The translations under genes and the position numbers were made by a program. 6,645 nt of DNA from contig JARIAP010000038.1 of assembly GCA_029257755.1 (NCBI GenBank), positions 1 to 6,645 of the forward strand. The letters are read 5' to 3'. Position 1 is the stretch's first letter. Each line of letters opens with the position of its first letter. The stretch comes from Helicobacter sp. Its GTDB lineage: Bacteria > Campylobacterota > Campylobacteria > Campylobacterales > Helicobacteraceae. The notes beneath the pieces are model-generated. The model was not told the origin of the DNA. It searched no databases and saw only the letters and a list, made by a program, of their open reading frames with translations. Shown here piece by piece: positions 1 to 6,381 of this stretch.

Positions 1-115
1 TTGTATATTTTCTACCAAGAATTAAAAGAGTATTAATAATATACAATAATTTTATATTTTTAGAATCTAAAATATTTCTTAATGCTTTTAATATTGCATA
101 TGTTAATATATTCAT
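1..115 (-). CDS. Unidentified N-terminal fragment, possibly a membrane protein (cut by window edge)
   Basis: An open frame starts at an ATG on the minus strand (115-113) and remains open for 38 codons to the window edge. It begins MNILTYAILKALRNIL and contains a hydrophobic run (residues about 24-34, LLYIINTLLIL) after a short basic/polar segment, as in a membrane protein whose first transmembrane helix lies near the N terminus. An in-frame TAA two codons upstream fixes this ATG as the first possible Met start. It begins 27 bp after the znuA-like stop on the same strand, so it may be the next gene of that operon. No clear Shine-Dalgarno sequence precedes it. The visible residues do not look like the start of ZnuB or ZnuC. 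Family unknown; the frame could also be chance, since it is short and A+T-rich. Confidence 0.45.
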   Translation of the reverse strand, partial: MNILTYAILKALRNILDSKNIKLLYIINTLLILGRKYT

Positions 116-142
116 TTGTTATTATGTTTTAGAATCTAATAA

Positions 143-952
143 TTAAGGTATATAACTTTTTGATATTTCCATAAAAATATGTTCAAGATTATTTAAATAA
201 TCTTTATTGAGTGCATCAATAATAATTACTTTTGCATTTATAGATTTAGCTAATGTTAAAATGTCTTTATTTTCGTATTCTGTAAAAACTCTCTTTATAT
301 TTAAAGTTTTTCCTAATTCTGCAAGACTCAAAATCTCTTGTATTCCATATTTTTTTCCATGTTGTTCTAATGTATGCTCTATCAATCCATATTCTTTAGA
401 GAATTCATCAAGTATAGGGTGATATACTATATATTCTTTGTTTGGCATAGATTCAATATATCTTTTAATTTTTTGTTCTAATTTATCTAAAGAATTTATT
501 AATTTATTTGCATTTTCTATATAAAATGATTTATGTTTTTTATCTTTATTTGCAAGTTCATTTGCAATAATATTTGCTATTTCTTTAGCATTGTTTATAC
601 TTAACCATAAATGCATATAATTTTTTTTATTCATTTTTTCATCTAAAAGCAATACTATTGTTTTGCTTTGTTGTTTATTTGCATCTAAAATTTTTGGTAA
701 CCATATTTTTTCAAAAGGCATACCAATACCTATAAAAATATCAGATTGTCCCATCATTTGCATACCATTAAATGTTGGTTCATATGTTTCAGCATTTTTA
801 TTTGGTGGCACTACTATATTTATATTAACATTTTCTTTTGCAATTTCATTTACAAAAAAATATAATGGTGGAATACTAACACTTACTTGCAGTTTATCAT
901 TAGCAAATATATTTAAAGTATAAATAAATAAATATAATAATATCTTTTTCAT
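143..952 (-). CDS. ZnuA/TroA-family metal ABC transporter periplasmic binding protein
   Basis: A 269-residue protein of the cluster A-I (cluster 9) substrate-binding family, which captures Zn2+ or Mn2+ in the periplasm and delivers it to a ZnuB/ZnuC-type permease and ATPase. Residues 1-18 (MKKILLYLFIYTLNIFA) form a signal peptide with probable cleavage before NDK; there is no lipobox cysteine. Family signatures: SVSIPPLYFFVNEIA (24-38), VVPPNKNAETYEPT (47-60), GIGMPFEKIWLPK (75-87), MHLWLS (113-118), YHPILDEF (177-184) and IIDALNKDYLNNL (244-256). Expected ligands are visible at His114, His178 and Asp246, but the first ligand, usually His in the PHTYEP motif, is Glu55 here. No His-rich loop is present. 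A frame extending 16 codons further upstream exists, but the Met before KKILL has an AGGA box and gives a proper signal peptide, so it was chosen. The gene lies 19 bp after the DUF342 gene on the same strand. Whether it carries Zn or Mn cannot be told from sequence. Confidence 0.92.
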   Translation of the reverse strand: MKKILLYLFIYTLNIFANDKLQVSVSIPPLYFFVNEIAKENVNINIVVPPNKNAETYEPTFNGMQMMGQSDIFIGIGMPFEKIWLPKILDANKQQSKTIVLLLDEKMNKKNYMHLWLSINNAKEIANIIANELANKDKKHKSFYIENANKLINSLDKLEQKIKRYIESMPNKEYIVYHPILDEFSKEYGLIEHTLEQHGKKYGIQEILSLAELGKTLNIKRVFTEYENKDILTLAKSINAKVIIIDALNKDYLNNLEHIFMEISKSYIP

Positions 953-957
953 ATAAA

Positions 958-961
958 TCCT
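958..961 (-). promoter_or_regulatory. Ribosome binding site deciding the znuA-like start
   Basis: AGGA lies 5 nt before the ATG at 952-950 on the minus strand. It supports the start that yields a signal peptide over the longer frame opening at 1000, inside the end of the preceding gene. Confidence 0.65.
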
Positions 962-971
962 AAATTGTATT

Positions 972-2813
972 TTATTGCTGATTTTTTTGCATTTGCCCAT
1001 CCATGTCTATATATACCTCAAACATTTCAGAATCTTGTGTAAAAATCTTATTTGTTGATGGTGGAAAATGTCTAGTTAAAATAATTTGATTGCTATCTTT
1101 CCAACTAGACTCTGTTGTTATCTTTGCTTCACCTAGCTTTTCTTCTAATTCTTTACCTCTTCTTGTATTTTCTGTGCGAATTCCTTGTAATTTTGTAGCC
1201 ATATCTTTTTGCTCTTTAATTTGTTTTAATAATAAAACATAAAAACCTAAAGTCTTTTTTGTATCAGGATCAAGCTCAAATCCTTCTTTCTTACTACGAT
1301 CTATAACAGGCTTTAGGCTTTCAATAATTGGTTTGATCTTATGTAATTTATCTGCAAGTGCTTTACAGAATGATATTCTTGCATTAATATTGTCTTTTAA
1401 AAGAGAATCTAGGTTTATAACTGTAGATAATTGCTGCCTATAATCAAGACTTGCAAACATATCAAAAGAAATTTGATTTTCACTTCCATTAATAGCTTTT
1501 AAGTGTAATTTTTCACAAAACCTCACCTTTGTATTAGAATGCAATTTTGATATTACTATACGATCTCCAGTTACCCTTGCACCTTGTGCGTCTATAATAT
1601 TTACATCATTACCATACACTTTTCCACCCTCAAGCTTTTCAATATCAGCTTCTTTTGTATATAATACACCTTTATGTATATTAATACTTGCTTCTTCTGC
1701 GTATAAAATAGAACTTTGGTGTGTTTGTCCATTAACATTTAATTTTTTTGCTTTAATAATTACTTTTTCTCCTATAGTCCCCTTTACATTTACGACTTCA
1801 GCTTCAATAATTGCTCCATTTTGAACTGCATCTTTAGTTTTATCAGGACAATCTACATCTATCTCAACCATTTTATCCACTCCACCAAGAATACTATTTG
1901 TCCTACCTATTTGTTGAAATGTAGCTATATCAATTAGTTTTAAACCTGCTTCGGCAAATTCTATAACACCATGCCCTTCAGCCTCATATTTTATAACCTG
2001 CCCATCTTCAATCTTTTTTATTCCTGTTTGCACATCAGGTGGAGATTTATATCTAAATGTGCCACTTTCAAATTCAGCCGAATCTTGTCTTGGCTTATTA
2101 TCTTTTTTTGGGGTATTTAAGTCTAAATTCTTCATATCTATAAATTCACCTTGTAAGTTTCTACCAGAAGTTGGTATAGAATCTTTTAAAAAAAACCCTA
2201 TATGTTCTCCCTCTTTAACGGCATAAAGCGCATTAGGTAAAGCACCTTTATTGTTTTCTTTACACCATTTTTGTTCTAATAAATTTGTAAAACCTTGTTT
2301 TTTTATATTTGCTTTTGCTCTTAAAAAAGTAAAGCGTCTCTCTTCTGTTAATGTATATGGTGGTTTAAAATTATCATTGATTATTTTCTCCACTCTTAAC
2401 TTAATTTTATCTACATTTGTTATAATAATTTCTTTTTGAATTAAAAATGCAATTATATAATCTGTTAATTGTGAGGTGTAATTTTCTCTGTTGTCAATAA
2501 AGAAACCTTCACTAAAAATTAGTGTTGCCTCTAAATGGCGATAACTAAAAATAAAATTTAACTTAGAGAAATCATATTCCTTTGGTATAACATCTAAATC
2601 AAAAATTTGGTATATTTCATCATCAGTTTGATCATAAATATCTTTAAAAAAATTAGGATTTACAGCTGTGTCATCTTTTTTTAGAAAGGTATGGACTTGT
2701 GAAACATGAAAAATACATTCATTAAAACTTAATTCAGAATCATTGCAAAATTGAGTTGTTTGCTTAACCCATTCTTTCACGCCTTTTAATTTCTTTTTTC
2801 CAAAAAAAATCAT
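972..2813 (-). CDS. DUF342 / FapA-like protein
   Basis: A 613-residue cytoplasmic-looking protein without signal peptide or membrane segment. It reads as a member of the DUF342 (FapA) family. The N-terminal part (about 1-150) is variable. Residues about 185-310 carry the family's typical segment with LYAVKEGEHIGFF, PTSGRNLQGEFI and YEAEGHGVIEF. Residues about 310-445 show short alternating repeats (GAIIEAEVVNVKGTIGEKVI, then ASINIHKGVLYTKEADI), which fit a right-handed beta-helix. Residues about 455-565 are charged and helical, probably coiled coil, followed by a short C-terminal strand region. The FapA member studied in Vibrio acts in flagellar assembly; in Campylobacterota the role is not established to my knowledge, so function here is open. 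Start: ATG at 2813-2811 with AAGG 7 nt upstream. Codons 2-4 contain a run of eight T. It diverges from murJ and is followed after 19 bp by the metal-binding protein gene, suggesting cotranscription. Confidence 0.85.
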   Translation of the reverse strand: MIFFGKKKLKGVKEWVKQTTQFCNDSELSFNECIFHVSQVHTFLKKDDTAVNPNFFKDIYDQTDDEIYQIFDLDVIPKEYDFSKLNFIFSYRHLEATLIFSEGFFIDNRENYTSQLTDYIIAFLIQKEIIITNVDKIKLRVEKIINDNFKPPYTLTEERRFTFLRAKANIKKQGFTNLLEQKWCKENNKGALPNALYAVKEGEHIGFFLKDSIPTSGRNLQGEFIDMKNLDLNTPKKDNKPRQDSAEFESGTFRYKSPPDVQTGIKKIEDGQVIKYEAEGHGVIEFAEAGLKLIDIATFQQIGRTNSILGGVDKMVEIDVDCPDKTKDAVQNGAIIEAEVVNVKGTIGEKVIIKAKKLNVNGQTHQSSILYAEEASINIHKGVLYTKEADIEKLEGGKVYGNDVNIIDAQGARVTGDRIVISKLHSNTKVRFCEKLHLKAINGSENQISFDMFASLDYRQQLSTVINLDSLLKDNINARISFCKALADKLHKIKPIIESLKPVIDRSKKEGFELDPDTKKTLGFYVLLLKQIKEQKDMATKLQGIRTENTRRGKELEEKLGEAKITTESSWKDSNQIILTRHFPPSTNKIFTQDSEMFEVYIDMDGQMQKNQQ

Positions 2814-2820
2814 GCCATAG

Positions 2821-2824
2821 CCTT
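2821..2824 (-). promoter_or_regulatory. Ribosome binding site of the DUF342 gene
   Basis: AAGG on the minus strand ends 7 nt before the ATG at 2813-2811. Another ATG lies between them in a different frame (ATG GCA TGA, stopping at once), which does not compete as a gene start. Confidence 0.6.
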
Positions 2825-2848
2825 AAAATCAAATTTATTTGTTAAAAT

Positions 2849-2854
2849 ATCATA
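2849..2854 (-). promoter_or_regulatory. Candidate -10 box for the DUF342-znuA unit
   Basis: TATGAT on the minus strand matches TATAAT in 5 of 6 positions and lies 35 nt before the DUF342 ATG, leaving a short 5' leader with the AAGG site. A second candidate, TATAGT, lies at 2877-2882. Helicobacter housekeeping promoters lack a strict -35 element, so only the -10 can be judged. In such A+T-rich DNA either could be chance. Confidence 0.3.
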
Positions 2855-2865
2855 ATCAATTTAAC

Positions 2866-2912
2866 TTAAATATTTTACTATATTTTTGATTTAAAAAATC
2901 TAAAATATTTAA
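2866..2912. repeat. 12-bp perfect inverted repeat in the divergent promoter region
   Basis: TTAAATATTTTA at 2866-2877 is repeated in inverted form as TAAAATATTTAA at 2901-2912, with 23 nt between. Each arm contains the palindrome AAATATTT (2868-2875 and 2903-2910, 35 nt apart). A 7-of-8 copy, AAATATTC, follows at 2924-2931, 21 nt further. The arms overlap or touch the candidate -10 boxes of both directions, so an operator or a DNA-bending site is possible. All letters are A or T, so coincidence remains a real alternative. Confidence 0.5.
2901..2906 (+). promoter_or_regulatory. Candidate -10 box for murJ-cysS
   Basis: TAAAAT matches TATAAT in 5 of 6 positions and ends 45 nt before the murJ ATG. 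It lies inside the right arm of the inverted repeat. No -35 box is evident, as is usual in Helicobacter. The assignment is weak because similar hexamers are common here. Confidence 0.25.
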
Positions 2913-2951
2913 AAAACATTATTAAATATTCAAATAAATAGAGATATATAA

Positions 2952-4583
2952 ATGCTACACATAATAAACAAAAAAAGTAAATTAAGGCAGTTTTTTTTTA
3001 CTAATGCCTTTGGAATTTTACTCTCAAGAATCCTTGGATTTATTAGAGATGCAATGCAAGCTGCAATATTTGGGACAAGTATTTATAGTGATATATTTTT
3101 TATAGCATTTAAATTTCCAAATATGTTTAGACGAGTAGTTAGCGAAGGTGCATTTGTTCAAAGTTTCTTGCCGTTTTTCATAAGCTCTAAGAAAAAAGGG
3201 GCTTTTAGCGTTAGTATATTTTGGATTTTTATATTTTTTATTCTTATTATTAGTTTATTTGTTATGTTGTTTGCACCATTTATCACAAAGATTCTTGCAT
3301 TAGGATACAATGAAGATAGAATTTCTCTTGCTATGCCACTTGTTAAAATACATTTTTGGTATCTTATATTAATATTTGTTGTAACATATTTAAGCACTTT
3401 ATTGCAATATAAAAATATTTTTTGGGTAAATGCCTATAATACTACACTTTTAAATATTTCAATGATTATTGCCATGATGCCATATCAATTTAAGCATAGT
3501 GTTCTTATTGATACAGAATTATTGGAGGCAGTATATATATTAAGCTATAGTGTTATTATTGGCGGTATTTGTCAAATACTAATACATTTTTATCCTCTTT
3601 ATACTTCAGGTATTTTAAAACTTCAATATATAGGTATAACATCACTTAAACAATGGTATAACAATTCTTGCATGAAAATTACATTTTTTGGTATAAATTT
3701 TAGACAAAATAAGGAATTAAATGAACAATTGCCTATAAATATTTCTAAAAGTTATCATAAAAAGTATATAAAAGCAAAACACAATATATTATGTTTAATG
3801 GTTGATATAAAAGTTTTTTTTAAGGCGTTTTTTCCTGCTATGCTTGGAGCTTCTACTGCACAAATAATAGCAATAATAGATTCTAGCCTTATAACTCTTT
3901 TGCCAAATTCAGATGGTGGCGTAAGTGTTTTAAATTTTGCAAATAGAGTATTTCAGCTACCTTTAGCAATTTTTGCTATTGCAATTTCTAGTGCATTATT
4001 CCCAACGATAGCAAAAGCTATAGAAAGAAAAGATGAGGTAAAAGCATTAAAGAATCTAAAAACTGCTTTTTGGTTTTTGCTTATAACGCTTTCTATATGC
4101 ACAATTAGCGGAATAATACTTAGTAATGAAATAATATGGTTGTTATTTGAGAGAAAAAATTTTGTGCGTGAGAATACATTGCAAGTTGCATGGGCTTTTA
4201 TAGGCTATATGTTAGGACTTCTCCCATTTGGATTAACACGGATTTTTTCTTTATGGTTGTATGCGAAAAAACAACAAGCAAAAGCTGCAAAATTTTCTGT
4301 AATTGCCCTTGCAATAGGCACATGTCTTTCTGCCTTATTTATATTATATTTTAGATATTTTAATATTACAAGTGGTTTGTTATGGGATTTAAGATATTTT
4401 TTTATTGCATTAGCTGGTAGCATTGGAGGATTTTTCTTAATGTTTTTAAATATTAAGGAATTTGGGATTCACAATTTTTTAGCTATAATTAAACACAAAA
4501 AATATGCTATCTTATTGTTCATATTATTATTTGTTACATTTGTATTATTGCAAGTATTTAAACAATTTTTTTATATAGCATGA
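2952..4583 (+). CDS. murJ: MurJ (MviN) lipid II flippase
   Basis: A 543-residue, very hydrophobic protein of the MOP/MVF superfamily that moves lipid-linked peptidoglycan precursor (lipid II) across the inner membrane. The N-terminal signature is clear: SRILGFIRDAMQAAIFG (25-41), YSDIFFIAFKFPNMFRR (45-61) and EGAFVQSFLP (65-74). Arg26, Arg32 and Arg60/61 correspond to the arginines essential in E. coli MurJ (R18, R24, R52). A further conserved arginine (E. coli R270) is Arg332 in FANRVFQLPLAIFAIAIS. LLPFGLTRIFSLWLYA (423-438) is another family block. About 14 membrane helices fit the length. The cytoplasmic loop between helices 6 and 7 (about 218-288) is long and lysine-rich, making the protein longer than E. 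coli MurJ (about 511). The start has only a weak AGAGA site 7 nt upstream. Codons for FFF at 14-16 form a run of nine T. cysS follows after 18 bp, probably in the same transcript. Confidence 0.97.
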   Translation: MLHIINKKSKLRQFFFTNAFGILLSRILGFIRDAMQAAIFGTSIYSDIFFIAFKFPNMFRRVVSEGAFVQSFLPFFISSKKKGAFSVSIFWIFIFFILIISLFVMLFAPFITKILALGYNEDRISLAMPLVKIHFWYLILIFVVTYLSTLLQYKNIFWVNAYNTTLLNISMIIAMMPYQFKHSVLIDTELLEAVYILSYSVIIGGICQILIHFYPLYTSGILKLQYIGITSLKQWYNNSCMKITFFGINFRQNKELNEQLPINISKSYHKKYIKAKHNILCLMVDIKVFFKAFFPAMLGASTAQIIAIIDSSLITLLPNSDGGVSVLNFANRVFQLPLAIFAIAISSALFPTIAKAIERKDEVKALKNLKTAFWFLLITLSICTISGIILSNEIIWLLFERKNFVRENTLQVAWAFIGYMLGLLPFGLTRIFSLWLYAKKQQAKAAKFSVIALAIGTCLSALFILYFRYFNITSGLLWDLRYFFIALAGSIGGFFLMFLNIKEFGIHNFLAIIKHKKYAILLFILLFVTFVLLQVFKQFFYIA

Positions 4584-4586
4584 CTT

Positions 4587-4593
4587 AAGGAAG
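4587..4593 (+). promoter_or_regulatory. Strong ribosome binding site of cysS
   Basis: AAGGAAG lies 8 nt before the cysS ATG, within the 18-bp gap after the murJ stop. It is the best Shine-Dalgarno sequence in the window and contrasts with the weak site of murJ. This would allow cysS to be translated independently and more efficiently from a shared message. Confidence 0.75.
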
Positions 4594-4601
4594 AATATTA
4601 T

Positions 4602-6095
4602 ATGAAAGTTTATGATTCAAATTTAAGAGAAAAAGTTGAATTAGTTCCATTAGATTCTAATGAAATTAGAATCTATGTATGTGGTCCTACAGTATACGAT
4701 GAAGCACATTTAGGACATGCAAGAAGTGCTATAAGTTTTGATTTATTAGCTAGGTTTCTTGAAATGAGAGGATATAGGGTAATTATTGCAAAAAACTTTA
4801 CAGATATAGATGATAAATTGATAAATAAATCTAAACAATCAAATACACCACTTAATGAACTAGCACAAAAATATATTGAAAGTTATTTAAGGGATATGGG
4901 TTGTTTAAATGTTAGAAGAGCACATTTTGAACCAAGAGCAACTCAATACTTAGAATCAATGATAGATTTTATACAAGAGCTACTAAAAAAGGATATTGCA
5001 TATAAATTACCAAATGGGGATATTTGCCTTGAAGTAGCAAAAGATTGTTATTATGGAAGTTTAAGCAAACATTTTGATAATAAAGATTCTATTAATCGTA
5101 TAGAATTTGAAGAGGGTAAAAAAGATCAAAGGGATTTTGTGCTTTGGAAAGCATATAAAGGTGAACATGATATTGGATATGAAAGTGTGTTGGGTAGAGG
5201 TAGACCGGGTTGGCATATTGAATGTTCTGCTATGATAGATTCTGTATTATCATATAAAGATAAAGAATTTTGCATTGATATTCATGCAGGTGGGCAAGAT
5301 TTATTTTTTCCACACCATGAGAATGAAGCTTCACAAACTAGATGTTTGCGTAATAAAGAAATTGCAAAATATTGGATGCATAATGGTTTTGTAAATATTA
5401 ATGGTGAAAAAATGAGTAAAAGTTTAGGTAATAGTTTTTTTATAAAAGATGCACTAAAAATATATCATGGAGAAATATTAAGAAATTATCTAATAGGCAC
5501 ACATTATCATAGCCCATTAAACTTTAATGAAGAAGATTTATTAAGCTCAAAAAAAAGATTAGATAAAATATATAGACTTAAAAAAAGAATTGGTTATGAA
5601 AAAATAATAATACCAGATAATATCCCACAAAATTCATTTGAAAAATTACCAAAACATGATGAAACCTTTTTTTATTCATATAGAAAATCTCTATTGCAAA
5701 AAGTAGAAAGTAGTTTTTGTAACAACCTTTTTAATGCATTAGATGATGATTTAAATATCTCTCTTGCATTAAGCATAATAGAAGAGTTTTTAAAGAATGC
5801 AAATGAATACCTTGATATAAACCCAAAAGATAAGGCATATAAAGAAAAGGTAAGATCAAATATAGAACTTATAGATTATATATTAGGCTTGGGAACATTA
5901 AGTTATGTAGAATATTTTCAGCTTGGAATATCAAATGAAGAAAAAGATAAAATTGAATCTTTAATACAACAAAGGCTTGAAGCAAAAAAACAAAAAGATT
6001 TTAATAAAGCAGATTCCATAAGAAATAAGCTTGAAAATATGGGCATATCATTAATGGATAAAAGTCAAAATATTACAGAATGGGAAAAAACATAA
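4602..6095 (+). CDS. cysS: Cysteinyl-tRNA synthetase
   Basis: A 497-residue class I aminoacyl-tRNA synthetase that activates cysteine with ATP and loads it on tRNA-Cys in the cytoplasm. Signatures in order: IYVCGPTVYDEAHLGHAR (24-41), containing the HIGH-type motif HLGH (36-39); NFTDIDDK (65-72); the block WHIECSAM (204-211); HAGGQDLFFPHHENE (228-242); and KMSKSLGN (270-277). The catalytic zinc ligands of the E. coli enzyme map to Cys27, Cys208, His238 and Glu242, all present. The DALR-type tRNA-binding domain follows (about 350-430), and the C terminus carries the family ending RLEAKKQKDFNKADSIRNKL. Usual bacterial length is about 460-465. The roughly 30 extra residues appear to lie at about 332-370, after the catalytic domain. 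The start matches the family N terminus and has a strong ribosome site. It is the last gene of the murJ-cysS pair; in H. pylori the next gene is vacA, absent here. Confidence 0.98.
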   Translation: MKVYDSNLREKVELVPLDSNEIRIYVCGPTVYDEAHLGHARSAISFDLLARFLEMRGYRVIIAKNFTDIDDKLINKSKQSNTPLNELAQKYIESYLRDMGCLNVRRAHFEPRATQYLESMIDFIQELLKKDIAYKLPNGDICLEVAKDCYYGSLSKHFDNKDSINRIEFEEGKKDQRDFVLWKAYKGEHDIGYESVLGRGRPGWHIECSAMIDSVLSYKDKEFCIDIHAGGQDLFFPHHENEASQTRCLRNKEIAKYWMHNGFVNINGEKMSKSLGNSFFIKDALKIYHGEILRNYLIGTHYHSPLNFNEEDLLSSKKRLDKIYRLKKRIGYEKIIIPDNIPQNSFEKLPKHDETFFYSYRKSLLQKVESSFCNNLFNALDDDLNISLALSIIEEFLKNANEYLDINPKDKAYKEKVRSNIELIDYILGLGTLSYVEYFQLGISNEEKDKIESLIQQRLEAKKQKDFNKADSIRNKLENMGISLMDKSQNITEWEKT

Positions 6096-6144
6096 TATAA
6101 AATATAAATTATAAACAAAACACAATAAGCAATATAAATTACAT

Positions 6145-6171
6145 TTGACATGTTTTCAATAATCTTATAAA
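6145..6171 (+). promoter_or_regulatory. Candidate orphan promoter downstream of cysS
   Basis: A perfect TTGACA (6145-6150) is followed after 15 nt by TATAAA (6166-6171). The spacing is shorter than the ideal 17. No gene follows on the plus strand, so it would drive only a short non-coding RNA reaching the hairpin at 6274-6294, or it is a coincidence or a relic. Confidence 0.25.
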
Positions 6172-6273
6172 TAAATAAAATATTATGATTCATAAAAATA
6201 AGAAATTAAATTATTGATAATGAAAGTTTAAATAGAATAAATATTAAATATCTTGTAAATATTAACTAATTAT

Positions 6274-6294
6274 AAGAGAAACAATGTTTCTCTT
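6274..6294 (+). terminator. Hairpin, probable terminator of murJ-cysS
   Basis: AAGAGAAAC (6274-6282) and GTTTCTCTT (6286-6294) form a perfect 9-bp stem with a 3-nt loop. It is the most G+C-containing hairpin in the intergenic region. The right arm ends CTCTTGTTTAG, giving a weak U-rich tail on the plus strand. It lies about 180 bp after the cysS stop. The lack of a proper T run makes factor-assisted or inefficient termination possible. Confidence 0.5.
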
Positions 6295-6334
6295 GTTTAG
6301 CTAAAAAGATAACTTATAATTTTATAAAAGATCA

Positions 6335-6380
6335 CACATAAATTATATTTATTATATTAGCAATAATAACACTTTATGTG
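6335..6380. repeat. Two-tier hairpin
   Basis: The outer stem is CACATAAA (6335-6342) with TTTATGTG (6373-6380), 8 bp. The inner stem is TTATTAT (6349-6355) with ATAATAA (6363-6369), 7 bp. An asymmetric internal loop (6 and 3 nt) separates them, and the terminal loop is 7 nt. It could serve as an RNA structure or back-up terminator, or as a binding site; no T run on the plus strand follows it. Confidence 0.45.
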
Positions 6381-6381
6381 C

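Noticed and set aside
207..422. Open frame on the plus strand, 71 codons
   Set aside because: Lies opposite the metal-binding protein gene, with no ribosome site and no recognisable motif; a shadow frame. The frames at 663-923, 2251-2439, 3158-3397 and 4205-4423 were set aside for the same reason.
621..628. T8 tract within the metal-binding protein gene as a phase-variation switch
   Set aside because: The frame is intact through it (Asn-Lys-Lys-Asn), the tract is short, and it is typical of the base composition.
953..1000. Longer N terminus for the metal-binding protein, starting at 1000
   Set aside because: It overlaps the end of the DUF342 gene and puts 16 polar residues before the signal peptide; the inner Met has an AGGA site.
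2991..2999. T9 tract in murJ as a phase-variation switch
   Set aside because: It encodes Phe-Phe-Phe near the start of a normally essential flippase, so switching off would be lethal; such runs are common in this A+T-rich sequence.
4707..4718. HLGH instead of HIGH in CysS as an unusual active site
   Set aside because: Leu at the second position is ordinary in Helicobacter CysS and does not change the catalytic histidines.
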